Program-made: the position numbers and the translations under genes
Source: Linepithema humile
Lineage: Eukaryota; Arthropoda; Insecta; Hymenoptera; Formicidae
Length of the DNA stretch: 64,000 bases
NCBI RefSeq assembly: GCF_040581485.1
Contig: NC_090134.1
Span: 14,747,501 to 14,811,500, forward strand
Direction of reading: 5' to 3'
Notes under the pieces: model-generated
Seen by the model: the letters and a program-made list of their open reading frames with translations, nothing else
Database searches by the model: none
Told to the model about the DNA's origin: nothing
Shown: one piece after another, positions 1 through 9,405 of the stretch
How positions within the stretch are numbered: the stretch's first letter is position 1
How the letters are laid out: the number at the start of each line of letters is the position of its first letter

Positions 1-816
1 ATCGCTGCAGAAATTATATCAGCAAGATTTGCATCAATGTGGCATGCATGAAGGTTTGATAGTTGTAGCATCTTTCATTACGCGACTGCCAAATTTAGGT
101 GGAATTGCTAGAACATGTGAGATATTTGGAGTAAAAACACTAGTTCTCGCAAATTTGGCTTGTGTAAAAGACAAGGAATTTCAGTGCCTCAGCGTATCTG
201 CTGAGAAATGGATAAATGTGATACAGGTATTGGAATATTTTATTTCTACATTTCTGGACTTCTGAATCTTGAATCTGTATTTAAAAAAAGATGGAAATAC
301 TATCTTTTCGTATAATGCACAGATTTTGTTGGTTTCTTTTTTGTTTTTAATTTTCGTACAAAATATGATTTGCAAGTTCTTCATTTATCAAACTTATCGG
401 TCACATAGATATTTTTAGAAAATATTACAGGATTTTAAAATCTGAAATTTTGCTTGTTTAGGTAAAACCACAAGAGTTACAGGAATACTTGATGCAAAAA
501 AAGGACGAAGGGTGGTCTTTAATTGGCATTGAACAAACAGCTAATAGTACAAATCTACTGGAAACAAAATTTAACAGAAAAACAATTCTCATCTTAGGGT
601 AAATAAATTTTGACTTGTGATGTGTTAGTTTGAGGCCTGTGTAATTAAAATGATAACTTTTGTAGGAATGAAAAGGATGGTATACCTGCCAATTTTATAC
701 CTCTTTTTGACATGTGTGTGGAAATACCTCAAGCAGGAATAACACGGTCATTGAATGTTCATGTTACTGCTGCGATTTGTATATGGCAATATGTGAACCA
801 ATATATGTTAAAATAA
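1..816 (+). CDS. TARBP1: TARBP1-type SpoU tRNA 2'-O-methyltransferase, C-terminal exons (5' partial)
   Basis: Three exons join in phase: 1-226, 462-598 and 666-816 (TAA). Introns begin GT and end AG. The first exon is open to the window edge, so the N-terminal bulk of this large protein lies outside. The visible about 170 residues form the SPOUT (SpoU) methyltransferase domain: motif 1 'NLGGIARTCEIFGVKTLV', motif 2 around 'ILGNEKDGIPANF', motif 3 'IPQAGITRSLNVHVTAA'. The C-terminus matches the end of animal TARBP1, which 2'-O-methylates G18 of tRNAs using S-adenosylmethionine; the trefoil knot is built from these motifs. An AATAAA lies about 40 bp after the stop. Neighbour on the right is convergent with a 183 bp gap. 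Family membership is clear; orthology rests on motif spacing only. Confidence 0.9.
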
Positions 817-999
817 TTGTTTTTTCAACTTTATACAAATAACAACATATAATGTAAATAAATTTTCAATAAAAGATTTACTATAACTTAATGATCATAA
901 TTATTGAAAAGGAAAGTCATCGATTTATATTTTAAACATGTATATTAGCAGGTCTATAATTTATACAGTATTATCTATGAGATTAAATTTGCAGCATAC

Positions 1000-1641
1000 T
1001 TATACATCATATCCAACAATGTGCCGCTTTCCGATACATTCTCCGACAAAAAACCAGCAATATATTTCAGCAGCCACCAAAGTATTTATGACAGCTTCGC
1101 GTACAGTGACATCACGGTAGCGGCCAGTTCTTGCAGCCTGAATCAGCTTGGAAAAACCGCTACGAATCGCAGGAACATCTTTCAGCGTAGGTGGTGTCAG
1201 TTCTACCCTAGCATATTGCTGCCATACTTGCAACACAGGCCTTGCATGTGTAACACTGACTGCAATTAATATGCATTATTCAGTTTTGCTTAATTCTACA
1301 GTAAAGACAAAATCAAACTTCCTTCTGTGCTATCAAAAAAGACATAACCTCAGCGAAGGTGCACAAAATTAAATAATCAAAAAAGATATAATTCTATTAA
1401 AAAAAAAATTGATAAAAATCAATACCAAATATCTTTTCGTGAGATATGCATACGCAGATAAATATATCATAAAAATTTGACAAGAATTAAACGTTACATA
1501 ATATACTGTACATGACTTAAAACAAATTTAATTTTTGTTTAAAATAATTACATAGAAAAAACCGTTTAACGCATACAAAAGCATACAAAAATTGTGCGTA
1601 CGTTTTATCAATTCGGTGGTTTTTCCAACAAGTCCTGCCAT
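1000..1641 (-). CDS. ATP5MG: Mitochondrial ATP synthase subunit g (two exons)
   Basis: Minus strand, exons 1587-1641 and 1000-1259, 104 residues, the usual size of subunit g. Exon 1 gives 'MAGLVGKTTELIKRTHNF' and ends in phase 1 at a GTATGC donor; exon 2 opens after TTGCAG. The second exon has the family signature 'YARVELTPPT' followed by 'VREAVINTLVAAEIYCWF' (single membrane segment, about residues 75-95) and ends 'IGKRHIVGYDV'. Subunit g sits in the Fo membrane sector of Complex V in the inner mitochondrial membrane and helps dimerise the enzyme. The donor lies within a tandem GCATACAAAA duplication (1571-1590), so a second GTATGC sits 10 bp further on; only the first one used here keeps the frame. 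Its 3' end faces TARBP1. Confidence 0.92.
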
Positions 1642-1934
1642 CGTCTGTCTGTTTTATTCACTTCTGTCTGTTTTGCTCACCTTATTAGTTGTTCGACAGC
1701 AAAAAGGATTAGATAGGCTTAAGCCCAATTTACAATGTACTTTTTGATTTCTGTTTTCTGCTTTTTTGCCTTTAAGCAAAGGCATATTTTTCTTCGGAAA
1801 TTTAGAAAAAAAAATTGGAATTTACGGTGTTTGAACTCCATGCGACGAACAGATAAAAAGCATTTTTTTCGTATTTTGCGGAAGGCAGAGAGCAAGAAAT
1901 AATACGCAAGACGCACATTGTAGATCAGGCCTTA
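1642..1934. other. Intergenic, probable ATP5MG 5' region
   Basis: Immediately upstream of the subunit g start codon. A tandem TCTGTCTGTTTT-like stretch and a poly-A/T tract are visible. No coding exon could be supported. Confidence 0.4.
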
Positions 1935-2083
1935 TAGCGTTTTCGATTATACAGGATTTGAACGACCCAGGGTTGGTTAATGACGTCATTGCAACCTCTC
2001 CACCAATGAAAGACTTGCATTTATAGTAAAATAGTGATTGATCAACCCTGGGTCGTTCAAATCCTGTATAATCGAAAACGCTA
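1935..2083. mobile_element. 149-bp MITE, TTA target duplication (PIF/Harbinger-like)
   Basis: Perfect 41-bp terminal inverted repeats starting TAGCGTTTTCGATTATACAG, flanked on both sides by TTA. A short inverted-repeat element without ORF and with a 3-bp TTA duplication is typical of PIF/Harbinger MITEs. The superfamily is inferred from size and duplication only. Confidence 0.8.
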
Positions 2084-2584
2084 TTAGTTTATACCGATCG
2101 TTTAGTGCCACTGAACCCATGGTATAAAGACAAGGGTATGCTCTTGCGCACGCGACCAATCAAAATTGTCAAAGTGTGACGTCACAGATAAGCGGTAAAT
2201 TTAAGACTACTGTTTCCAAGCAGCTTATATTAGCAGCATTCTCGTCAAATATATTATTTTGATTTCAAATTTGCAGAAAAAAATCTATTTTGAAGTAATA
2301 TTTTATGAACTAATAAATATCCTGTAATAAAGTATAATATAAATAAACATTATAAACTCAATATAGAAAAATTAAATATAAAATTAACATAAAAATATTA
2401 ATCTTTTTCGTTAAGGTATTAGTATTTTTTTCTTAGATATTAACATTTTTATCGGTTACGTTTTCACTGAAAAGATTTCACTCAATCATGCGTTTCCGAA
2501 CATAAACGTCAAGCACTGAGGGTCACCATGTTTAGTCGAACCGTTCGGATGGTCTGATTGGCCCCGAGTGTGACGTCACACTTT

Positions 2585-2707
2585 AGGTTTGTTCTTTATA
2601 GCTAAACTGGCTGTACTAGTTCAGAGTTTATCTTTTTCCCTCTACATTGGAAGAAGAAAGATAAACTCTGAACTAGTGCAGCCAGTTCAGCTATAAAAAA
2701 CAGACCT
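2585..2707. mobile_element. Palindromic MITE, GGTTTGTTC family
   Basis: Near-perfect hairpin of about 123 bp. Arms read GGTTTGTTCTTTATAGCT and the complement near 2690. Related termini occur at 18,106 and 30,199-30,225, and a cousin with GGCTTGTTCGTTTTAGCT arms at 28,971, so this is a dispersed family. No ORF. Confidence 0.7.
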
Positions 2708-3275
2708 CATGGGTGTTTACGATAATTCAAGTTCAAGTTAGTTTCACTAGGACCGAAAAATGAGATAGACATAACCATCTAGAACCTTTATGATTCATGA
2801 CAACTCGACGCTGTCTTGTATTGCTTGAGTTAAATTCATTGAATTTATTGAGTTTATTGAGCAAATTTTATTGTAATAGAAAAATGTCAACTGCAAATCA
2901 GTCTATGAAAGAAACAAATAATGTTGGTATGTTTGTTGGTATACCTCTTTAATAAATTAATAATAATATAATTAATATAATAATAATATAATATAATATA
3001 ATAACATATAATATAATATAATAATATAATATAATAATAATATAAATATAATATAATTTTATAATAATAATATAATTAATAATAATAATAAATGACATTT
3101 TTCTATTACAATAAAATTTGCTCAATAAACTCAACAAATTCAATGAATTTAACTCAAGCAATACAAGACAGCGTCGAGTTGTCATAAATCATAAAGGTTC
3201 TAGATGGTTATGTCTATCTTATTTTTTGGTCCTAGTGAAACTAACTCGAACTTGAATTATCGTAAACACCCCATG
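2708..3275. mobile_element. Fold-back element with about 180-bp arms
   Basis: Arms 2708-2888 and 3094-3275 are inverted copies with few mismatches and share termini CATGGG/CCCATG. The loop is about 200 bp, mostly an (ATA/AATA)n low-complexity run (2955-3090). The right arm abuts a copy of another element at 3276, which it appears to truncate. No coding capacity seen. Confidence 0.75.
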
Positions 3276-3300
3276 TCACAGACACAGAATCTCTGTGTGA

Positions 3301-3441
3301 GGGGCTGAGCACAATGAAAAGCACAGGCAATAGGAACAGGAAATAACATAGAAGAGAAAGAGAAAAAAGCTATTTCTCTCTCTTTCTTTCCTATATTATT
3401 CCCTGTTCCTATTGCCTGTGCTTTTCATTGTGCTCAGCCCC
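3301..3441. mobile_element. MITE nested in element X (TGA duplication)
   Basis: Inverted repeat of about 46 bp beginning GGGGCTGAGCACAATGAAAA, loop rich in GA/CT. Flanked by TGA on both sides. The undisrupted target is seen at about 21,868-21,875, which confirms the insertion. Confidence 0.8.
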
Positions 3442-3548
3442 TGAGAATCGCTACATCAATATGGCGAAAAGCAGTCCCCCCCGCACGCTTGAATTACCAT
3501 CCCCTCTCGCCTAAACTAGGACTTTAGACTCAGTCCCTCTATTCCTTA

Positions 3549-3704
3549 AGCCGAGAGCACAAGCTTTTACATAAAGCATAACGCATAAGCATAAGGAAAT
3601 TGATTGGTCTATATATAAGCATAAGCAAATGCATAAGGAAATGGACCAATCAATTTCCTTATGCTTATGCGTTATGCTTTATGCAAAAGTCTGTGCTCCG
3701 GCCA
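3549..3704. mobile_element. MITE nested in element X (TTA duplication)
   Basis: Inverted arms of about 60 bp rich in GCATAA/TTATGC motifs, termini GCCGAGAGCACA and TGTGCTCCGGC, flanked by TTA. The empty target ATTCCTTAGTCCG is present at 22,387-22,399. Confidence 0.8.
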
Positions 3705-3714
3705 TTAGTCCGTG

Positions 3715-4516
3715 GATGGCAACTACTAATTAAAAAGCGCCATTTCTAGTTATTTCTGGTAAGACGGAGCGACTGACGACGAGGCATTTGCAACTCATTG
3801 TAGAACTGACCAAACTTTTACTCGAAAAATTGTACTCTAGTTTGGCAAGAGGAAGAACTATCGAATATCGAGCATCGTTAATCATTGTTAATCATTGTTA
3901 ATTGTTGCGTGAATTAATCAGTATCAGTGTGCATTGATGTTTTACCAAGTGAATAACTGTGAATAAAAATAAAATTGTGAATAACATATATTATTATGTT
4001 AGCCAATAATTAAAACTAAATGATCCACATCTGAAGAATGCTGCTAGATTATCACGTCCCATTGCGTTAAGAAGATCAGTTCTCATAAAGTGAGGTTAGT
4101 ATTTGCTTCTAATTTTAGTCATTTCACGCATTGAAAGTTCACATTTAATTATAGTACTAGAAGACGTTCTCATTGTCAGAAATATATTACGGTTTTATCA
4201 TGGAATTTAAATTTCGCAAAATAATGTTTCTGTAATTATACATATAATAATTATTTATTATGCAGAAATTATCTTAACTAGGTTTATTATTGAAGAATAA
4301 GACTAATGGAAACTCTAAAATTTAAACATTATGCCAAAAAATTATACAGAAAACTCTTAAACGGTTGATAAATATGCAGAACACTCGTTTTATTTTAATA
4401 AAATAATAAAATTGCACACTCTGTAAATATCTGTTAAATACACTGTTAAAAATGCCACTTTTTCAAATAGGAAAATCGGTTTTAATGTTTCATATTTTGA
4501 TAATAAATATACTCAT

Positions 4517-4553
<37 letters not shown>

Positions 4554-5379
4554 TACTATATAAAATAAAAAATATTTAATCATTGTTGAATTAATCTAAA
4601 ATTTATTAATTATTTAAATAAATTCTCGCAATTGTTTTTCCTCTAATCTAGAAGGTTTAACCTCTAATCTAATCGAGATAAGACTACATTGGATTCAACT
4701 AGAATCAGAGGAAATAATTTCAGATATAATTCTGTTTACTAAAGATTACTTAGTTAATAAATGGTTTTAAATTCAAATAAGATTAAAATTAATATGCACT
4801 ATTAGATGATTCAAAAGATGGTTTTAATCAAGGGATAAATTGTTGAGAATATTGCGTACAAACACAAGATGAATTAGATATCATTGTTACATTTGTATTT
4901 GAAATAGTGATTCACCTTTTGATTATAATACTTTATACCTTGCTTTTATAGCAAAAAGTGTTGAATAAATATACTTTTATCAAGATACAAAATAATATAA
5001 TTATTGAATAGATAATTTCAAAAAAATGACGTTTCTATTAATTTGTAAAGACTCTGATAAAGCATCGAGTGATTGTTTTAATTCACAGTTCTATATTTAC
5101 ATGTGATATCAGTTTCAAACATAATAAAACTGAAGTTCTAAAATATTTTCTTTTTGCTTGAATTTTTATTAATCGACATTATCTAAAGTAGCTTTCTTAA
5201 GAAGCCTTTTTTAAGATGCAAAATAATGACAGAGATGTCCTTTTCGGTTTTGGATAACGATACTAAAAGTTTTTATTTGTCTATATTTTTTTGTTCTGAT
5301 TATTTAATTTTTAAAAACAAGAAAAGTGATACAAATTGATTGTGAGATTTGAGTAATAGAATGTAAAGTTTCTTACAGT
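3715..5379. other. AT-rich intergenic or intronic stretch
   Basis: No supported exon. Contains a pure (AT)n run of about 34 bp at 4519-4552. The part 3726-4095 is less AT-rich and could be transcribed 5' sequence, but has no good ORF. Confidence 0.35.
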
Positions 5380-5601
5380 ATTCTTTGAAATTAGAAATTT
5401 GCTCACAGTGTATGCAAAGTGAAACGTTACATGCATTCAAACATCACGATGACTGGTGTCGACAATGTTTTGGAGAATCTTTTTTTGAATACTTTACATT
5501 TTACAAACTTTTTACTGATAAGAACTTGGCAGTAAAAAGTTTGAACAAAAATTTGAAGTCCAAATTCTTGATACATTGTATCTGGACAGTGAGAAAAATA
5601 T
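5380..5601 (+). other. Orphan exon-like ORF with paired CxxC motifs
   Basis: An open frame preceded by a strong acceptor (TTTCTTACAG) and followed by a donor-like GTGAGC. It encodes 'ICSQCMQSETLHAFKHHDDW' followed by CRQCFGES, i.e. CxxC-x15-CxxC, a possible zinc ribbon. The spacing is close to the N-terminal knuckle of CTU2-type tRNA thiolation proteins, but nothing else of that family follows. It could be one exon of an unassembled gene, a decayed gene, or chance. No partner exon was found. Confidence 0.2.
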
Positions 5602-7249
5602 ATGTGAGCATTGATTCTTTTTTAAAAATTATTTTTTTGATGTTTTTTATTTCTTCTTTTATTTAACAAGTACTTCTCATTACTTTTAAAGTAGACCTTG
5701 TTCACTAAAACTTTTATTGTTACATACACCATTTTATTGTTACACATTAACAATGAAATATATATTTTTAACGAGTTGTGTTGATAATTCGGAAATGAGT
5801 ATTCTACATATTTATCGGAAAATTTCTTATTGAATTAAACCGCTGTTTTCTATTTCCAATGTATATTACTATATTTTTACTCCAATCGAATATTATGAGT
5901 CGATATTATAAGTCGACCATACTTACCTATCTACCTACATTAAATCGATTAGCTTACATTTGAACTATTCCAGGTATCTAGAAACTAGATGCTCATTTTC
6001 TTTCTTTGAATTCTTCGAATAGTTTATTCGTATGCGCATATATGAATACTATTTTGCCGCATGCGTATGCGAACCTTGAACAAAATCACGTGGTCCTGGA
6101 CCGGTTTCCGTGGCAACTATGACTTATCGATTCACCTAGGCGTCAATAGGCGTCGTAGGGTGACCAAGCCTACGGTGCGGTAGATAATGGGAGGACTCGG
6201 TTCCCCTTGCTGCGAAAGGATTTCGTAGAATAATGAGGAACAACGCTCAAGGACGTTCAAGATTGTTTGCAACTACGCTGCACGGAGATGTGGAAACAAG
6301 AAGATTTTATTGAAATTATTCTATTAGACAAGAAACAAATTTGTATCACGGACACAGAGAAACTTGGTGACTTCATCAACGGCGTTTTTCTGAAGCAGCA
6401 AATTTACTAGTGACCTATATATGCAGGCTAGATAATTAAGGATTATTAATATTTGTGGAAGAGACAAACAGGTATGGAAAAACAAAAATAAAAAATTTAT
6501 TCAAAATGAAGAAGCAAAAATGAAAATATTGCAACGTTCTTTTAGCAAAGAGAGAGAGAGAGTGTGCGTGTGTGTTAATGTCAAATTAAAGGAAAGTGAA
6601 CGATGATAAAAAATAATTATTTTTCAGATGATTAGAAAGTAAAGCAATAAAATGAAAGACAAAGGAAAGAAAGAAAAGTAGGATGAAAGTCGATTGACTT
6701 GAAAAGTCGAGTGAAAGTCAAAAGTAAATAGTCTGTCAATAGTAGAGAAACACACGGAGGTAAAAGGATTTGGAGAATACAACTCTGAATGTTTCAGATT
6801 TTTTAAATAATATTTAGAAATACTTGACATATTAATCTTAATTTTAAATGTTATATATATATGCAGTTTTGTGTGGGACTGTAGTTTCTTATAATCATGT
6901 TGACTATTAATTCTTCAAGTGTTAAGGATGCGTATATGCGCAACGAAGTGTTTAACTCTTAACAATTGTGGAGTTAATTACATAGTATTAAACGGGTCAA
7001 AGTTTAGAATAATTATGCAGTAATAATTTCAAGCAAAATATTCATGGTTTCTAGATTAGACGACAATTTTCGATTTATAAATGCATGAGAAAATAAGAAT
7101 GTAACATAAAAAGACTTGGAACAAGAACAAGGACAAGAGAAGGGTTTGCACGTAGATGTAATGCCAGATTAGATCGATCGACTGAGAGCGCTAGAAACAC
7201 AAATATATCCGGAATAAAAAAGAACACCTACGACGAGGAAGATCTAGGA
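5602..7249. other. Upstream region of the palmitoyltransferase gene
   Basis: AT-rich with a GC-richer patch at 6060-6260 that could be a promoter or non-coding first exon, and a short (AG)n(TG)n run at 6549-6574. The frame of the downstream gene stays open for about 140 bp before its first ATG, so an upstream coding exon cannot be excluded. Confidence 0.3.
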
Positions 7250-9121
7250 ATGCTAAACGTGGACCGTGCCAAGCGTGTGATTGTTCGGTGCTGCTCGACG
7301 CAGAACACGCTGCTGCACGTGCCACCGGAGCACAGACGCTTCCGACGTATCCACGGTCTACAATTGCCGCTGCATCCCCAGCAAGTGATCGGTTGGGTGC
7401 TGTTGATCGTCGTGTTCACCGGCACATTCGTCGTGCTGCTGACGACGCCGCCACCGTTGCCGGCAAACTTGCGCTTCGTTCTCACACCGCTCTTCGCCAC
7501 GCTGTTCCTGCTGCACGCGTTGACGCATCTGACAGTGCTGTTGCTGGATCCGGCGGATTCGGAGGTGCGCGCTCAGCCTGCCAATCAGGTTGTGCCGGAG
7601 TTCGACCGTGCGCTGCACCGACACGTGATCGAGAACGGCCGGTGCCACCTGTGCAACATTACGACGCGCGGCCAGCGCACGAAGCACTGTTCCGTCTGCA
7701 ATAAGTGCGTACCGCGCTTCGATCACCACTGCAAGTGGCTGAACCATTGCATCGGCGGCCGCAATTATCCGGCTTTTCTCGCGTGTCTAGCCTCGACGCT
7801 CGTCATCGCACTCGGGGTCACAGCGCTCGCTGTGAGTCAACTGGTGCTCGTCAACACAAATCTGATCGTAAGCGACCAACATTCAGGAGGTAACAGCAGC
7901 GACACAAGCATGAACAACGTCACGGCATCGTCGCCATTATGGCCGGCACCTGGCACCGGCTCGCTCGTCCTCGTCACCGTCGTCGGCGTTCTCTCGGCCA
8001 TCGCCGCGGTTCTGCTTATACATCTCTGCTTCTTCCACGGCTACATCGCCTGCCTCGGCCTTACCACGTACGAGTATGTGCGTAACAAGCGAGAGAAGAG
8101 CATTGCCTCTGACGGTGTTGCCACCGACAACACCAGGACAGCATCTTCCGACGACGGTACGCCAAGTCTCTTCTGCAGGAATAATCCGTTATTCGGAGAT
8201 GATATAGGCACAATGACGAGAGTGACGACGGCGACGACAGACGTGTACGTCCGTTCGACCCACGAGGAAATGTGTGTCGGCAAAGACGCCGCGGAGAACG
8301 GCGAGGACGTTTTCCCAAAAACGCTGCCCTCGACGAGAGTCAGCCGAAACTTCCGTCTCTGTTTCTCGTACGATTCGCGCACCACCGAGACTTCCATCGA
8401 GGTCTCTTCCTTGCCTTCGCGAACGACGGATGTGTCGGAATTGAAGAATCATGTGGAATCGCCGGACGCAAAGTCTTCTTCCACGCCATCACCGGTGTCC
8501 TGCTGTTTTTCTATCATTAACCATCCCGACAGCAGGCACGACAGAAATCGGAAGCGTTCCGAAACTACGAAGCGCTCCTGCGGAACGATGAGAAGGATAC
8601 AGACGTTCTTACAAGCTCGCTTGAGAAAAAATTCCAGACAAAGATCATCGACGACGATCTCATCGTCGGCGGCCCATCGTCATTGCGGCAACAGAATAAT
8701 TCCGCAGGCGGCCGGTTCTCCGGACGTCGCGGATCCCGCCGAGCGTGAGAACCAGATCGTCGAGACACTGACGATGCCACTGAACCTTGACCCACGTCTG
8801 CCAGCGAGGTTGCCTGCTCTAGAGCTTCCGCGTGCTGTCCAGATCGGTAAAGTACCTCCAGGCCCGGGCGACATCTCCATTCTCGGGCTGACCATGACAC
8901 CGTCCACCGCAATGTCCAAGTGGAATCAAACTCACCTTCGCACTCGGCGAAGCACGAGCTTCTCCAAGAAAAGGCCACGTTTCAAGGTCGGCTCGCACAT
9001 CGTCACGCAGACCGTCGCCCAACTGTCGCCGATACCGGAATCGGAATTCTCGAAACCGGCCACGCCGAGATCGCCGTCGCGATCGGGCCCCGCCTTTGTC
9101 TTCCCGCCGTTACGCGAGTAA
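7250..9121 (+). CDS. ZDHHC1-type DHHC palmitoyltransferase, single coding exon
   Basis: Encodes 623 residues. Two membrane segments (about residues 45-65 and 76-100) precede the cysteine-rich domain, whose core is 'FDHHCKWLNHCIGGRNYPAF' with the catalytic DHHC at residues 158-161 and zinc-binding Cys/His pairs in 'CHLCNITTRGQRTKHC'. Two more membrane segments follow (about 178-202 and 238-262), then the 'LTTYEYV' motif (TTxE-like) characteristic of ZDHHC1/11. These enzymes S-acylate cysteines of membrane proteins, usually at ER/Golgi. The rest is a long, Ser/Thr/Arg-rich, presumably disordered cytosolic tail. Codon use is strongly GC-rich compared with every neighbour. The first ATG is used as start; the frame is open upstream. 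DUS1L starts 285 bp downstream on the same strand. Confidence 0.92.
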   Translation: MLNVDRAKRVIVRCCSTQNTLLHVPPEHRRFRRIHGLQLPLHPQQVIGWVLLIVVFTGTFVVLLTTPPPLPANLRFVLTPLFATLFLLHALTHLTVLLLDPADSEVRAQPANQVVPEFDRALHRHVIENGRCHLCNITTRGQRTKHCSVCNKCVPRFDHHCKWLNHCIGGRNYPAFLACLASTLVIALGVTALAVSQLVLVNTNLIVSDQHSGGNSSDTSMNNVTASSPLWPAPGTGSLVLVTVVGVLSAIAAVLLIHLCFFHGYIACLGLTTYEYVRNKREKSIASDGVATDNTRTASSDDGTPSLFCRNNPLFGDDIGTMTRVTTATTDVYVRSTHEEMCVGKDAAENGEDVFPKTLPSTRVSRNFRLCFSYDSRTTETSIEVSSLPSRTTDVSELKNHVESPDAKSSSTPSPVSCCFSIINHPDSRHDRNRKRSETTKRSCGTMRRIQTFLQARLRKNSRQRSSTTISSSAAHRHCGNRIIPQAAGSPDVADPAERENQIVETLTMPLNLDPRLPARLPALELPRAVQIGKVPPGPGDISILGLTMTPSTAMSKWNQTHLRTRRSTSFSKKRPRFKVGSHIVTQTVAQLSPIPESEFSKPATPRSPSRSGPAFVFPPLRE

Positions 9122-9405
9122 CATTATCAGCAACGCCGTACCGAGGTGCCGCTATCTTCTTTTCAGCTGTATTGCTATCTAGATTTATACTAAATGCAAA
9201 AATCTCTGTCCAAGAGTTCGGACCAAGCTCTAGCATCGCGCAGACACAAATCTAAAGATATACTTACAATCAGTATACATGTCTAGTCATCATTAATATT
9301 TGAACATTTTTCACACTTTTACATTTAAAAAATTTAAACTTTTTATTTAGCGCTGTATAAACTGAATTGCAGTCGCAAGTAACACGTGATTTGTGCCCAC
9401 AGATA

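Larger units (their letters stand above)
3276..3714. mobile_element. Truncated copy of palindromic element X with two MITEs inside
   Basis: Reverse-oriented match to the left part of the element at 21,761-22,400, ending with the same terminus TTAGTCCGTG. Comparison with that copy shows two later insertions here (3301-3441 and 3549-3704). The other end is missing, cut by the fold-back that ends at 3275. Confidence 0.75.

Noticed and set aside
1719..1916. 65-codon minus-strand ORF
   Set aside because: Low-complexity Lys/Phe/Arg, no splice context, lies upstream of ATP5MG.
2949..3185. Tyr/Ile-rich open frame
   Set aside because: Encoded by the (ATA)n loop of a fold-back; low-complexity artefact.
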